A stretch of 64,000 nucleotides of DNA from Ptiloglossa arizonensis (GCF_051014685.1 NC_135055.1:6374001-6438000); one strand, 5' to 3'. Positions 35,822 to 49,700 are shown, counted from the stretch's first letter. Notes: a model not told the origin generated them from the letters alone. Made by a program: numbers and translations.

Positions 35822-36900
35822 TGTGTAACAACTCGAAGAACAATGGTGAAACAACTCGAAAGACACGAGTGAAACAACTGGAAGGATAAAGATGATACAA
35901 CTCGAAGGACATAGGTGGAACAACTCAAAGGACAAGGGCGAAACAATTTGTAGGATATAGGTGAAACAACTCAAAGGACAAGGGTGAAATAATTCGAAAG
36001 ATAAGGGTGAAGCAACTCGAAGGATGTAGGTGAAACAACTCAAAAGACAAGGGTGACACAACTCAAAGGACAAGAGTGAAACAACTTGTAGGATATAGGT
36101 GAAACAACTCAAAGGACAAGAGTGAAACAACTTGTAGGATATAGGTGAAACAACTCAAAGGACAAGAGTGAAACAACTTGTAGGATATAGGTGAAACAAC
36201 ACGAAGGATAAGGGTGAAACAACTTGAAGGACATAGGTGAAACAACTCAAAAGACAAGGGTGACACAACTCAAAGGACAAGAGTGAAACAACTTGTAGGA
36301 TATAGGTGAATCAACACAAAGGATAAGGGTGAAACAACTTGAAGGACATAGGTGAAACAACTCAAAGGACAAGGGTGAAATAATTCGAAGGATAAGGGTG
36401 AAGCAACTCGAAGGATGTAGGTGAAACAACTCGAAGGACAAGGGTGACACAACTCGAAGAATAAGGGTGAAGCAATTCGAACGACATAGGTGAAACAACT
36501 CAAAGGACAAGGGTGAAGCAACTCGAACGACATAGGTGAAACAACTTGGAGGACAAGGATGAAGCAACTCAAAGAACAAAGGTGAAACAACTCAAAGGAC
36601 GAAGGTGAAACAACTCGAAGAATAAGGGTGAAGCAATTTCAACGACATAGGTGAAACAACTCAAAGGACAAGGGTGAAGCAACTCGAACGACATAGGTGA
36701 AACAACTTGGAGGACAAGGGTGAAACAACTTGGAGGACAAGGGTGAAACAACTCAAAGAACAAAGGTGAAACAACTCAAAGGACGAAGGTGAAACAACTC
36801 GATGGATATAGGTGAAACAACTCAAAGGACGAAGATGAAACAACTCGAAGCATATATACGTGAAACAACTCAAAGATAAGGGTGAAACAACTCGAAGGAC
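35822..36900. repeat. 23-bp minisatellite, about 47 copies
   Basis: Units of the type GGTGAAACAACTCAAAGGACAA repeat with a 23-bp period over about 1.08 kb. Two main variants, one ending AAAGGACAAGG and one TGTAGGATATAG, alternate in stretches, giving a higher-order pattern. The minus strand contains almost no stop codons in any frame, producing overlapping frames full of SCFTLILRVVSPLSFELFH. This follows from the unit sequence and the period (23 is not a multiple of 3) and does not by itself show a gene. Confidence 0.93.
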
Positions 36901-39900
36901 ATGACCCTATCATACTGCGACCGAAAACGACCAACGAACAATTTGTAAGATTCCGAGGGAATGCGTAACAACGCGAGGAACAAAGTGTACAACAACTTGT
37001 AGCGCATCGCTCTACTGTACCTCCCAAACTCACGTGTCTCGCCTTTAACCGAAAACGATCGGCGAGAAAAAAAAAGGAGAGCCGGAACGCGGTCAAGAGC
37101 GAGTCTCGTTAGGCTCACAGCCGCGGGTTAGAACTTTTTGCCGGCCGATTTTCAAATTTAATTAACGAACGGAGCAACCGTGCTACGGACTCCCCGTTCC
37201 GTAATGGCTAGCCGCGGGGCGACTAATTGCGTGAAAATTATATACCGTTCGGATGGTTGATTCGCACCAGCGGTATATTCCACCGGTCTCGCTACGGCTC
37301 TCGCTTTTCTACGTATTACCCCTCCGATACGTTGCACCAATCACGCCCAGGGCGATCTATTGCCCAACCTGTCTGGGTGCATTTATCGGCGGCGCGGACC
37401 TGTAACCCGCACCGCGACACCTCACCGTCCCGATAAAACCCCTCGGTACACGTGTTGGTAAAATGTAATCGAGACCCGTTATTGTTACAGATCGTTCGCC
37501 GATATTAACGGAAAGCAATTTGTTCGGTACAGTGGTGTCACGTTCGTTCGGTGTTTTATAGGCTGGCCCGGTTTTTTTTTCCACGTGCACCGCACCGCAC
37601 CGCGCGATCGCTTCAATTCGAATCGAGCACCGAGCGTTTAACGCTGCCGCGAGCGCGTACGTGCTGGAGATTTTATCGTCGACGAAGATTAAAAAAGAAA
37701 AAGAAAAAAAAAAGGCGAGAATAAAGTAAATGTAAGAGCAGATGACCATTTAAGAGAAAATTGTCAGAAAATGTTATACACATATCTTTCTCGTGAGATC
37801 TGCTTCGAAACGAGTTCTTGTATCCTTAAACGATACATAATTACGCCGAATTTCCTACGAAATGGCATCGAGTTGCCGTTGGAGGGAAAAATGCAGAAAG
37901 GAACTAACGAGGAACATTGCAAGAGACTCTCGGTTTCATTTTTACCTGGCGTTACAGCGAAGAAACGCTCGCGAAATTTTCCAACATTTCGCGCGACGTT
38001 GATTAATTATCGTCTCCACCTCCCACGCTTAACGACTACGTAATTATCGAAGTTAATTTATGCGAACGAGTTCCCCTCGGTGATGGCGTGAGAACCGCGG
38101 TGCAACCCGATACTTTTAGGACACCCCTTGTACGAGATATACGTACAATTTCCCTTCGGTGCTCGATAAAGCGCGCGAGAGTGCTGGCCGAGCGCACGTG
38201 CACACGCGTGCCTATCTACGAGTCGCGGCGGCTCGTACACGCCGAGATCGAAGTGTATCGGGCCTTGAATGAAAGAAGGATTCGAACGACTGAATGAACC
38301 GAGGAACAGCCGAGTGTCCCCGCGTGCGTGGAAGGAGAGACAGCGTGTAGGAGCGAGCGTGGGCGAGCGCACGCGTATCTGCGGGCCGTTTCACGTACGC
38401 GCTCACCTCTACACGCGCGCACGCGCGACACTTGTGCGCACGCGCATCGCGCATCCTCGGGATTTTAGTGCCCCGAGACGCGAGGGGACTCGGCGAACAA
38501 GTTGGAAACGCTTCGCGAAGACATTTACAACCCGAATCTTGATTTATATTTAATTCACTTTGGTTTATTTTTATTCGACAGTTTTATCGCCGTAATATTT
38601 CTGTAGCGTTGCGACCATGGGGAGAATAAGCATTCATTTATCACGAGAGACCGGTGTACAATTGTTTTCCAAGCCTAACCTCAATTTTTTAGAAACTGTG
38701 CTTCTCGTATTTATCTATCCCGATCGATAAGCAAGAGAGAAGTTTAATTCCCGCATTGAATGATTTTCTACTATTTTTAGATTCTTTCTGTGCTGCGCTA
38801 CAGTCGGGACGGAATAAAGTGGCAGTTCAAGGTCACCGTAGAGACGCACACCCGAGTCGCTCATAATTTTACGTTCCCTTTCGTTCCTTTAAGGTCAATG
38901 AACTTTCAACATTTACTAAACAATTTTTCATTTCTTTTTTCTTATTATTGGTATTATAGACTGGACGAACCGTCTCAATTGCAACAGAAGTACAGAGCAG
39001 GGAACGATAAGGAAATAGAGAAGACCGAAGATTACATTACAGTACATTAATATTGGAGATAGCTGTTAGTATATCGGTAGTAAATACCGATAAAGAGTTA
39101 CAGAAAATATCCACACGTAGCTACAGGGTCCGAGTATTCTAATCTCGATGCAAACAGTTAGGACCCGAAATATCCCTCCCACTTGACCAAACCATCCGTT
39201 CTAACGAAAATTAATCGATCGAATATTGTAATAATTTTGTAACTACGAACGCCGCGCAATTTTTGAACGACAATTGAGAATAATTCTGACGTCACTTTAC
39301 TCAACAACACAGCATTAATATCGTCATCGGTAATAAAGACGCTGTCCCTATATCAACGCCTCTTGACAAGGGACGAACTCTCAATGTCCAAAACCAGCGT
39401 CGAATACTTTTGTATCGCTATGGTACGCGACTAAATGAGGATCGCATGTACGCATATCGATCGGTGGATCCTTGACACCATGTGTCAGCCGGCTATTGAA
39501 AAGCGAACGCGCGCGCACTTCCTTGTACATTGTGTTGCAAATGAACCGCTGTCCATAGAGCCAGTCGTGAAAGTTGCATTCACGGGGACCCGTGAAACAG
39601 ACTTCGGTCCTCGGGCGAACTGCTTTCACGTATACTCGTTGGAAGAAATATAGTGGTAGGGGTAGGGGGAGGGGGGCGAAAAAACTGTATCGAGCAAACA
39701 CGGTAGGTGCTATTGATCGTGGGACGTTGACGACTCAAGGGTGAACCAGGACCGATCTTTGTCAGAAGTTAGCACAGAAGTGTATTTACAAGTTGTCTTC
39801 TGTCCTATCGTGCCTCAATTTTCGATATTTGTATTCACAAGGACCGAAGTTTTCGAATAACTGGACAACAAGTGTACTTCTAGAGATCATTTTTCTTCGA

Positions 39901-42346
39901 TCTTGCATAGGGGAGTGTGCGGTACATTAGAACCCTGATAGTTGCACGAAAACGGGGTTAAAAATTCGAAAAACACAGAGTCTAACTTACACGATATATT
40001 CACACTACCAACAGTCCGAATCGTACGAGATTCGTATCTACGTAGTTCCCGCTTTCGAGTGATAAGACCGGGACTGTCACTTGAAAGCGGGGTGATGCGA
40101 ATCAATGGTTCGTGTCGTAAACAGCGAGGGTAGTAGCCGATTCCCTTATAGGCGATGTGAGTAAAAAGAAAATAATTTTCTTGCAACGCCACGAAGAAAC
40201 AAAGTCCCGATACGAGAGCTAAGACCCCATCGAAGAAAACCGTATTCGTGAGAAACTTATCGTTCTTCGAGTCTCTAAACAATACTATCCACTGCAAATA
40301 TTTTCATCGACTCGCCCATCGGTAGAACGCGGTGTATACGCGAGGATAGAAATTTTTTAAGGCCACTGTACCTCGTCCATTTCGTTACATTTACTCCACC
40401 AACTGTACTCGCGTTCACCGCAACGGGTGGACCGGTCGTTTCGTGAAATTCGACGCGAAACCGAGCCGTCGATCCAGCGGGTCGTCGCGACGCTTCTGCC
40501 TCTCGCCACGATCTGTCTCTATCCGGTTGTTCTGTATCGACTTTCGCGCGATTACACCCACGTGACCGGCCCATTCACTCTAAATCGTAAGCGGCGGACA
40601 CGTCGCCCCGTATAGTTGCATACTTACGCCCGGCGACAGGCTTAATTCGTGTTCGCGTGCGCACATTCGTTCGTTCGTTCGTTCGTTCGGTTCGTTCGTT
40701 CATTCGGTCTCATGAATGCAACCCGCTGGAAAACCGGTGTCTCGTTTCCTTCTTCGTTCCCTGCCCCTTCGTTCCCTCGTGTCCTCGCGGGGCCGCGTTG
40801 TACACGGACGTGCAAAATTACGTTCGCGTGTATGCTCGTCCACGGACCAATGTGCCAGCGGCACCACGTGGGCGGACTAGGTATCCGCGTTATTGGTCTG
40901 CCGATTCGACGGTATGTGTTTCACGGGGTCTCAGGGGTTTGGGTGGCTGCACGCGTGCAGGTAGCTCTGTCTGAACGAAACGCTTCGTAGAGATTCTTGA
41001 ATTCTTTCCAGTTGCAGACCGAGTTCTCTCTTCGATCGTTTTAATTTTCACGAGTTTCATCGATTTCACGGATCTGGTGAAGTGATCACTGGTAGTCTGG
41101 ATTATTCGAACAGTGAAGAAGTTCTGAGCTTCCTGATTAAATCCGAGATTCTTCAAAGTTTCTTGTACCACCCGTTCCAACACTGTGAAGATGTCAGGGA
41201 CTTGTACACGTTTAACACTTTTAGGACCCATATTGACTCTGAAAAATTAAACAACAATTGTATTCATTTGCAATAAAGCTTTTCTCAATTTATGTAATGT
41301 CTTCTTGACTATTTTTCAAACATATTAAAAGGAACGATTGTTGAAATATTGAAAGAGCAGGGATCTGTTTAGGATACGAAATATCAAAGTTTCTTTTGAT
41401 ATAATTTTTATGAAAAATGATAGTGGGTTTTAGCTGGTAGAATTTTTTTTTAGATCAATATTGCGTATACCCAACATCCTCGAATAGTTCTTTGCATAAG
41501 TTTGGTCTCGAGGTAACGGCGTTGGTTCTTTAGAACAATTCCTTTAACTGGATAATTTGATTAGCGTTGCACTAATGTTTGTAGCATGTAAGAGAAGTGT
41601 AAGTGGTAATTTTAGACGATAGGAATGATTGTCGTTGAGTAAATAAAATTGTCAAACATTGAGTGCGAATGACAAGTGTATCGGTCGAGGCGAAAGAGTA
41701 TCGGGTGATTGTTTATACTGCTGAAAATAAAGAGTTAAGAGGCAAGGAGTCAATGGTCGCTAGCTATCGATCCTTGTTATACGTTGTTTAAACCTAAAAT
41801 TGATTACCATCTGACACGTACTCTCCATCGTAAAATACTATACTCAATTTTTGTTCACATTCTAAAGATATTAGTCGTTTCAAAAATGTTAAATAATCGA
41901 TCGATTTGAACCTAAAGTAAAAGTAACAGCAACGAAACACTGCATAGTTCTTAGATTGCACGAACGAACAGTTGTGCAAAGTTTCATCTAAATCGGCGTC
42001 AGACAGTTGGAGGTCTTCCCTTGTTAGTTGGATCATCTAACAGCCGCAGTATTTAATTACTCGGTCGAGCAGTTAATGAATTGAAGGGAATCAAATGACG
42101 TTAAGTCCTTGGTATTGTTGGAATGTTCAATGTTTTCAGGTTGTCTCTATAGTTTCAGGTTAAATTGCTATTCGGTCTGGCTACTGTACACAACGAACCA
42201 ATAACAGTTAACTCCTTCAGTGTCTGGGAAACTATGTGAGTAAGAGAACAATTTGTCGAACAAAAGATATCGGAGAGAGTTTAATGGTAAATATCTTTCG
42301 GTGAACTTATCTCACAGGTCATTGTATTCGTCTCAACTATGACAGA
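36901..42346. other. Gene-poor region with CpG-rich blocks
   Basis: No recognised gene. CpG-rich at 37.1-37.7, 38.1-38.5 and 40.4-41.0 kb. A GTTC repeat lies at about 40667-40690 and a G-rich TAGGGGTAGGGGGAGGGGGG run at about 39658-39677. Minus-strand frames at 40890-41231 (MGPKSVKRVQVPDIFTVLER start) and 41794-42036 (MIQLTREDLQLSDADLDETL start) are the most protein-like, but lack known domains. Confidence 0.4.
38435..38446. promoter_or_regulatory. NRF-1/erect-wing type site in a CpG-rich block
   Basis: TGCGCACGCGCA fits the palindromic YGCGCAYGCGCR consensus exactly, within a strongly CpG-rich 300-bp block typical of a promoter. No transcript start was identified. Confidence 0.4.
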
Positions 42347-42800
42347 TAAGCATATGTATATAATTCTATTAAAGAAAACGAAGACGTCTGGTACTTGTCA
42401 GAAATGACTATTAATCTAGAAAAAAGAATATCATCAATGGTCCCTCTTACCATATATTTGATATTTTTATGTCAAGTTCCATACTTTTCTCATTTATTTA
42501 GAGGTTAGGTGGTCAAACACAGATATATATAATTCTATTGCAAAAAGAACAAAGGCGTCTGGTACTTGTCAGAAATGACTATTAATCTAGAAAAAAGAAT
42601 ATCATCAATGGTCCCTCTTACCATATATTTGATATTTTTATGTCAAGTTCCGTACTTTTCTCATTTATTTAGAGGTTAGGTGGTCAAACACAGATATATA
42701 TAATTCTATTGCAAAAAGACCAAAGGCGTCTGGTACTTGTCAAAAGTGACAATCTAGAAAAAAGAAATGTCATCAATGGCCCCTCTTCCCTCGTATTTCG
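42347..42800. repeat. 171-bp tandem repeat, about 2.6 copies
   Basis: GTCTGGTACTTGTCA recurs at 42386, 42557 and 42728 (period 171). Copies share AATCTAGAAAAAAGAAT and CATTTATTTAGAGGTTAGGT and are nearly identical between units 1 and 2, so the expansion is recent. Confidence 0.9.
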
Positions 42801-45800
42801 TATTTTCATCACGTTATCTTTTATACGATCAAGAAAAACATAGAAACCCTCGATTCATCGAGTTCGAGGGTCCCAGAGTGGACCCCGTGTACAAGACCCA
42901 AAACGTCTCCGTCTTCTCTACACGGGGTCAGGTTTTCTAACAACATCTTTAGCAGCGAATGAACCAAAAAAAAAAAAAAACTTGAGTAACACCTCGATTT
43001 ATCGTCAACTTTGTCCTGTCCTCGGAAAGGACACATCTGTAGCGGCAAATCGAAACCGTTCCCTCCTCCACTTCGTCTTCTGAGAACGGACACCCGATTC
43101 TCAACAACAAACTCTCGAAAGACGGAGTCCGTACCCGGCTAGTGTTTCACGAAACCAGCCGAGCTGCGAAGAAATTCGTCACGGTTCGCGTTCTCGCTGC
43201 TGTACACCCGTTCATCGTCCATTTCCCACCAGCAATTATCGCTTCTCGCGTTCACGATCGTAAACACCGTCTCCCTCGCGATACGAGGATACTTTTATCG
43301 ATCGTCGTCGGTCAGAGGGATCCTCGTGAAACGCTTAACGATCGGGCCCAGCGAGGGTCTAAATAAATTTGGCGCGTCGTCCGAACACGTACCGGGGGCT
43401 CCGGGGCCAGTCAGCGCGGAGTGGAAGGGGAAGGCCCCCTCGATACGAGGGAGTGCGCTCGCGCGTCCACGCACCGCGTTAATTCAAGTGTGCTTGCTTG
43501 CGCGCGCGCGCGCACGCGCGCACGCAGCGTATCCGTCGCGGCTGGACGTTTAAGAGCGATGAGGTGTTATTTCTTCCTGAAACACGCGCGCAACGGTCGT
43601 ATAACGTTCGGTTAGCCTCGCGCGTTCGCGTTCGCGTTTGGCAATCGTAATTAGTATCTTAGTCCGCTCGAAGGGATATTAAATGCGGCACACGTACCAG
43701 CGATACGTTCCGCTACGGGCAACGCGCGAGTCGTATTTTCGAAGCGAAGTTTTCACGCCTTTTATAATTCCGCGTTCGGCCACTTATCTCCCGACCAGCC
43801 TCGACCGTTTGTCTTGACTCATTAAGGAGTTTCTTGTCGTTCGATCACGATGAATTCCACCCGCCGTGGAAACATTTCAACGTCGCGCGTACCGCGCCAA
43901 TTTCGTGGGTGATAACCACGCGACAGCTAACGAGGCAAGAATCGTGACAGTTATCCGGGAAACGTCGCGATGAATGCTAACGAGCCCACGGACAAATTTC
44001 TACGTGTCCTCGTCGCGGTGAATTAATGTCAAATCGTCCGCTTTGGAACCTCTTAATCCGTACTCGCGTCAGACGTGTCGGAAACAAGATCGTTTTAGAC
44101 CTAACCTGAAAACCGCGTGCCATTGTTCGAACGTGATTAACGATAGAATCTATTTCGAAAATCTTTCCACCTGCACTCCACACGAAAGAAGATTCTCCGT
44201 TTATAAATTCACTTGCACGTTACTTTTAATACTATTTGTATCGTCCTCGCGAATGTAGACGCGTCGCCCCGTGTACAAGACAACAATGACTTCTTCGGGC
44301 GTTCTACGGTCGTTCAGGAAGCAATTCCCGCGAGGATTTCGTCGTAATGAAAATACAATCGCGTCAAGGGTAATCTTAAGTTACGTGGTGGCTGCAACTT
44401 CACTTGACGCTGAACGATAAATATTACTTATCGGGACGAATCATAACTTTGACCGTTTTCTGCCGGTTGCCACGGTTGATTTATCACGACGTACGCGGGG
44501 GTCAAGACACCGTCAGGCATTCGGAGCATTTTCATTTAAATCTCCGCGCGGTTTCAGACGGGTCGTATTTTTCTCCGTCGCGACGGAGATAATATTTCGG
44601 CGCACGAATTTACGGAAATTTACGACCGGGTTCTTTTCTTTATATTTTTCTTCTTTTTTTTTTCGTTTCTTTGTTTGCCCCCTCGTCTCTCGCGGGCTCT
44701 ATCTTCCGAAACGAATCTCCAACGGGCTTCCACCGGTCCGCTGACCTCAAGCTCGTGAAACCGATTCGATGAGCTTCGTGAGTAACGGAGAGGGGGGAGA
44801 ACGTCGCAGCGGAGGGTATCTATGCGCCGCTGAGGATTCCTCGGCGTCTACGATCTTCCCAGGGCAACTACCTGTCGAATGACGTGGCTTAGGCCGCATT
44901 TTTTCGCTCTCCGACGCGTCATTAACCCCCTCGTTTGGTGGGATCGATTCTTTCGCTAATCGAGAACGTGTGTTCGTTCCGTTTCTCGAATTTTTTTCGC
45001 TCGTCGTCACCCAAGCCTTTCGTTCGAACCATACCGGTGAGTTTCTTGGAAATATATAGGGTGGGTTGTGCAATTGTGGTGATTCAGTTATATTCGTAGA
45101 CAGGAAAATATAACATGTATCGTCTTCCTCTGAATTGATGTTTCACCAAACGGTACAGGGGTCGGACCGCCCATCACCACCTGAACTGCAGGTTCTGAAC
45201 CTAAGCAACACACTGTCATAGTAGTAGGAATAGATTTCAATTGCATCCGTATCTCAATATGTATATAAATGTAAAACCTGGAGACTATAAACTACTGAGG
45301 TTTCGTTTATGCTTATATGTAATGCATAAAAGGTCTGTTTTATCTCATAAGAGTTATTTAATATAAAAACGATTGTGCAATGTTAGCAGTTTTTCTCTAG
45401 GCGAAGAAATGAAAATGACTTTGAAATATAATTTTCCTTAAAGGAATCAAATATTTTGTACGACACAATCCAACTCTAATCATTTTGCCACAAAAAAGTA
45501 TTAAGCCATGTTTCCCAAGAGAACAATGGTATTTTTTAAGATATTAAAATTTAACATTGCTATTACTGCGTATAAAAAGTACAGGAGGAACAGAATAATA
45601 AAAATCAGAAAATTAAGTTTTTTCTTAGAGAAAAGTATAATTTCTATTAAATTATTTTTCTTCTTGAAAAGAATTTTACTTACTTCTATTGGTAATTATA
45701 TAATCAATGCTTTCCTAGTATATTGTAAAAAACTAACAAAAATTATTGTCCTGTATTAGATACAACTATTGTATAATAATATATTGCACCTACGCCAATG

Positions 45801-46394
45801 GGTCTCTGTCTGCCGCGTGTTTCTCATTATTTCTCTCTATCTCTCTACCTTCTTCGTCACTCAGTTCACATGTGTCTGTAACTGTCGCGACGAATAGCGA
45901 ACTAGAATCGAACGTGTGCGTGAGAATAGGTGTAACCCTTCCACTTTTCTCACATTCCTGCCAAGGGACTTCAAGTCAGCGATAAAGAATACCAATTTGT
46001 CTTATTCTACAAAGTATGATCGTAATATTTTCGATTATGTGTTTGCAAATAACAAGTCTACAAAGTCTACAATATAAATAAAAATGCAAGCACCATCTTT
46101 AATCCTTTAGTTAAATATTTTCCAATACTTGTACAATATTAGTTCTTGTTTCAAAGACGACTATACTATACTTTGTAGATTTTAATATTGGAAAGGAAAG
46201 CACAATGATTCGATCGATCTCAATAATCGTATTAATGAAACAAATTAAAATTCTCGACGTTAGATTCACTTTAATGAAAAATATAAACATTTTAGTTATT
46301 ATTAGCGAAGTATCGCTCACGCTGAATAAATTTAAACCAATAGTGGAAGTACTATGCATGAATTAGTGATCGGTACTGTAGATTTCGTTACAAA

Positions 46395-46430
46395 GGCGGG
46401 GTCAAACCGTCTCGACGAGACGGCCCCGCC
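46395..46430. repeat. GC-rich nested inverted repeat (possible cruciform)
   Basis: GGCGGGG, then TCAAA, then CCGTCTCG-A-CGAGACGG, then CCCCGCC: a perfect inner palindrome (17 bp) enclosed by a perfect 7-bp outer stem with a one-sided 5-base bulge. Sits at the border of an AT-rich and a CpG-rich segment. Confidence 0.85.
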
Positions 46431-49400
46431 CACTTGGGTCAATCTCTCGAGTTCCCGTCAGTATAATTCGTCCCGATTGCGCAACACACCTTGTACCGGT
46501 TTCCTAATTCCATAACACGTCCTTAGGCGACACGTCGAGACTTTGCCGATTATTTCGACCGATCAGCTTTAAATTTCCAACGAAGCGGACGCGGTGTGGG
46601 GATATCGGGAACGATCGCCTTCGAGAGGCTCGTTTTGCAACGTCTTGCGCGCGGTGTACGACTTTCACGTTTATTAACAGCCCAGCGACGATGAGGAAAA
46701 AAAGGGACGAGAATCGCGGATGTTCCGTGCGCTGAGAGAAATCTCTCCCCGGCTAAGACGTTTATTAGTAACTCGTAAAACCCTCCGGCCGATTTAACGT
46801 ACCTATTCATTTCGTTGTTACCGCGATTTATGTACCCCGACAAGACGGCTCGGACGATGATAAACGACGATCGGTGCCGACCACTTTTATCGCGGTAATG
46901 CGCGACCAAGCGATAATAATAATCAGTATTTAATTAGCTCTACCGCGACGACGGTGTCCAATGAAATTTTTTTCGCGACCCGGGGATCCCCTACTCCGTC
47001 CCCTCTCGATCGATTCCGTGCACCATCGGTACAGATCGGTTTACAAGGGGGCGCTACGGTTCAAGGGCTCCCGTGTTTCTACCCGTTTAATTGGTTCGCC
47101 GGTGTTATTTGATTTCTTAGTGACCAGACTCGAATAATGGTACGGTCGCATCGGTGGCGCAGGAAATTCATACGTGGGCGAGCAATCTCGTCGCATCGTC
47201 TCCTATCGTGACGAGCGATTTAACGTTTAACATTGCCCACGCACCCAATTGTACCTAATGCGTCGGCAGGAGCTCCGAGTAACGCGAATAATTTCCTCTC
47301 ATCGACCGTTCGGAATGTCGCCCGACATCGCTATAAATAGTTTTGACAGTTTCGTTTCGCTTCGCCTTTTTGACCCGTCACCCTGCACCACGCTTTTCTT
47401 TACGCGCTCGTTGCTCCGATCGGTACAATCAAGTTGCGCACGCATCCCATAACCTCAAAAAATCAAATCAACGAGTTTCCGAGAGGAGTATGGTGAAACG
47501 CCACCCGGAGGGAAAATATTGTTGCACCTCCATCTTGTACAGAGAAGAATAGAAAATTGAAATTGTTAATCGTTAACCCTTACCGTCAAGTTACTTTTCA
47601 TACGAAGGGAAACTGTGTACTGAATATTTCTATACGACGTATAAGAAAGAAAATATTTATTTTCGAGTGAAAATTTATTTATATACATGTATTCAGGATA
47701 ATAGGATAATGAGGTGATTTAAGTTTTATATTCTTTTAGGTTATGATAGCACTCTCCAATATGTATGCCTGGTTTGCGGGTGAAAATATCGCGATAAAAT
47801 CCAATTAACATAGATAACAAGCGGGAACAAATTCACAGAAGTGACCTGGCACCATACTTAACGCGGTAATTGAAAATATGTGGATAATAAAAGTGATTGA
47901 TATAAGAATAGAGATAATCTAAGTGCAATGAAAGTAAATCCCCTGTGCGTAGATCCGGCACTGTGACAACCACGTTTGTAAATAATGAAAATGATACAAA
48001 GTCATAATTTTTACGAGAAAAAAGAATTTTCTATAAAATAAATATTATTTAAAATTTTCCATGGTCTTTAAAACATCGAACCACTTCTTTCTCTTCCCTA
48101 TTAATCACTAGCAATATATTCGTTCAAATTCGTATTATTCGTTTCAGACTTAATCGTCACACGTTTCCGTCCCATCTTGCCAAATTTATCACCAGTGATT
48201 GTTACTTTCGTTACTATATCCTAAAATAGCTACTATATTGTTACTCCCCTATATCTTCGGGGAGAAAAGCCGAAACCTCAGGGGTGAAAACATTCCACGT
48301 AACGAAGAAGCGAAAACTGAATAGATCGTCGTTCCTAACCTCAATTTGCCAGCCGTTTTCGCGATCACCCAATAGCAACGCCACACCAAGAGTTCATCTC
48401 GAGAGCGCAACCAGACCACGTCCGACGTTCGAGCACCTCGAGCCTAAAGGTTCCCCGTAGCCTCCTCGAAGCGTCCCATAATTACTCAGCGCTTCTTCGC
48501 ACGGCGCGTCTATCTGGGACAGACTCCTCGGGGCCTGTTATTTACGTTTTACCTTTCCGCCGCTTTCCGTCGCGGCTCGCGTCCGACCGGGGCCCGCAAA
48601 AACGCGGAATATTCAATTACCATGGATTTCTCGTGTAATGGAGCCGCACACTACGGTACCATGCGTATTCGACGGTGCCCCGTAAGGGCCACCGAAAGCG
48701 CCGTGGCGGAGTGCCGCGGCGCAGGGGGTTCTTTTTGCTCGGTAGAGGCTGAACCTCGTGTCGGGGCCCGTATAAGGCCCGAGTTGCACGGTACGACACA
48801 CGGGACCCTGGGCCCCCTGCCTTCCAGTACACACGATCCGCTATACCCGTGGTACCGATACCGGGCTATCTCGTCGCGGAATCATGCGTAGTTAATTTGT
48901 CGCAGCTCCCCCTCTCCACGGCTGCCGGCTCATTTTTCTTTCCCGCTACTCAGGCCGAAAGAAGTGGCCGGCTACTTTTATCGGGGGAGACGACCTCTGA
49001 CGTCGCCACTGGTGAAACTGCGAGAGAAGCTATGGAAATTGGAGAAAGGAGGAATAGGAGGAGCAATTGGATGGAAAGATAGCTGTTACTCTAGACTTCT
49101 TCGGTCAGAGGTCACGTGGTTAACGGCCCCATCGAACAACCCCATCGCCAACCCTCGTAGTCGCGAAATACGAGTATCGAAACGTCTCCTTCGTAAACAG
49201 TCATCGACTTGACGTTTCAGCGGTCCCCCCTTAAAATAGCCCCCCTTTGTACGCAACGCCCTCGGAAATTCTATCCGCGCAGTCGTCTGTTCCTGAATCC
49301 CGACCGTGACAAATCTTCTTTCGAGTCTCGTCTTCGTTTCAAGGAAAATGAGAAACTTGTACTCGAACGATGGGAACAGAGTTAGGTCTGGATCCTAACT

Positions 49401-49624
49401 CATCTTGGATGAGCGAGATGATGGAAACGTGATGGATGCTCAAGTCAGTAGAATAGGGTAGGTTCTTTCATCTTTCCTGGGTCCAACCCTTTCTGGTCTC
49501 TTGATTTGGGTATACGTGATCTTCTTATCTTCCCTGGAATGAAGACCTCGAAAGTGGTTTGACACAGTTGTGATTCAGGAAGAATCGAGGATCGTGCAGT
49601 ATGAATAGGGAGAAGTTTATGACG

Positions 49625-49700
49625 GTGTTCCAACAATGGCAGAATCGCTGGGACCAGTTGCGCCAACTCCTAAAGGGACTACTTTAAGGGGGATAATGGC
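49625..49700 (+). pseudogene. Possible mariner-type transposase C-terminal remnant
   Basis: TVFQQWQNRWDQLRQL followed, after a one-frame shift, by DYFKGDN resembles the end of insect mariner/Tc-type transposases (RWQ...GDYFEGDN). No terminal repeats were found, so the call is weak. Confidence 0.3.

Noticed and set aside
35822..36900. Long minus-strand open frames with a repeating SCFTLIL/SPLSFELFH protein
   Set aside because: They are produced by a stop-free 23-bp minisatellite read in every frame; there is no start context, splice signal or known domain.
39658..39677. G-quadruplex at TAGGGGTAGGGGGAGGGGGG
   Set aside because: Only three separated G-runs of three or more; the fourth would have to come from splitting the last run without a loop.
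48613..48891. Three overlapping frames of 70-90 codons near a GC-rich block
   Set aside because: All frames open on both strands from high GC; no sign of selection for one frame.
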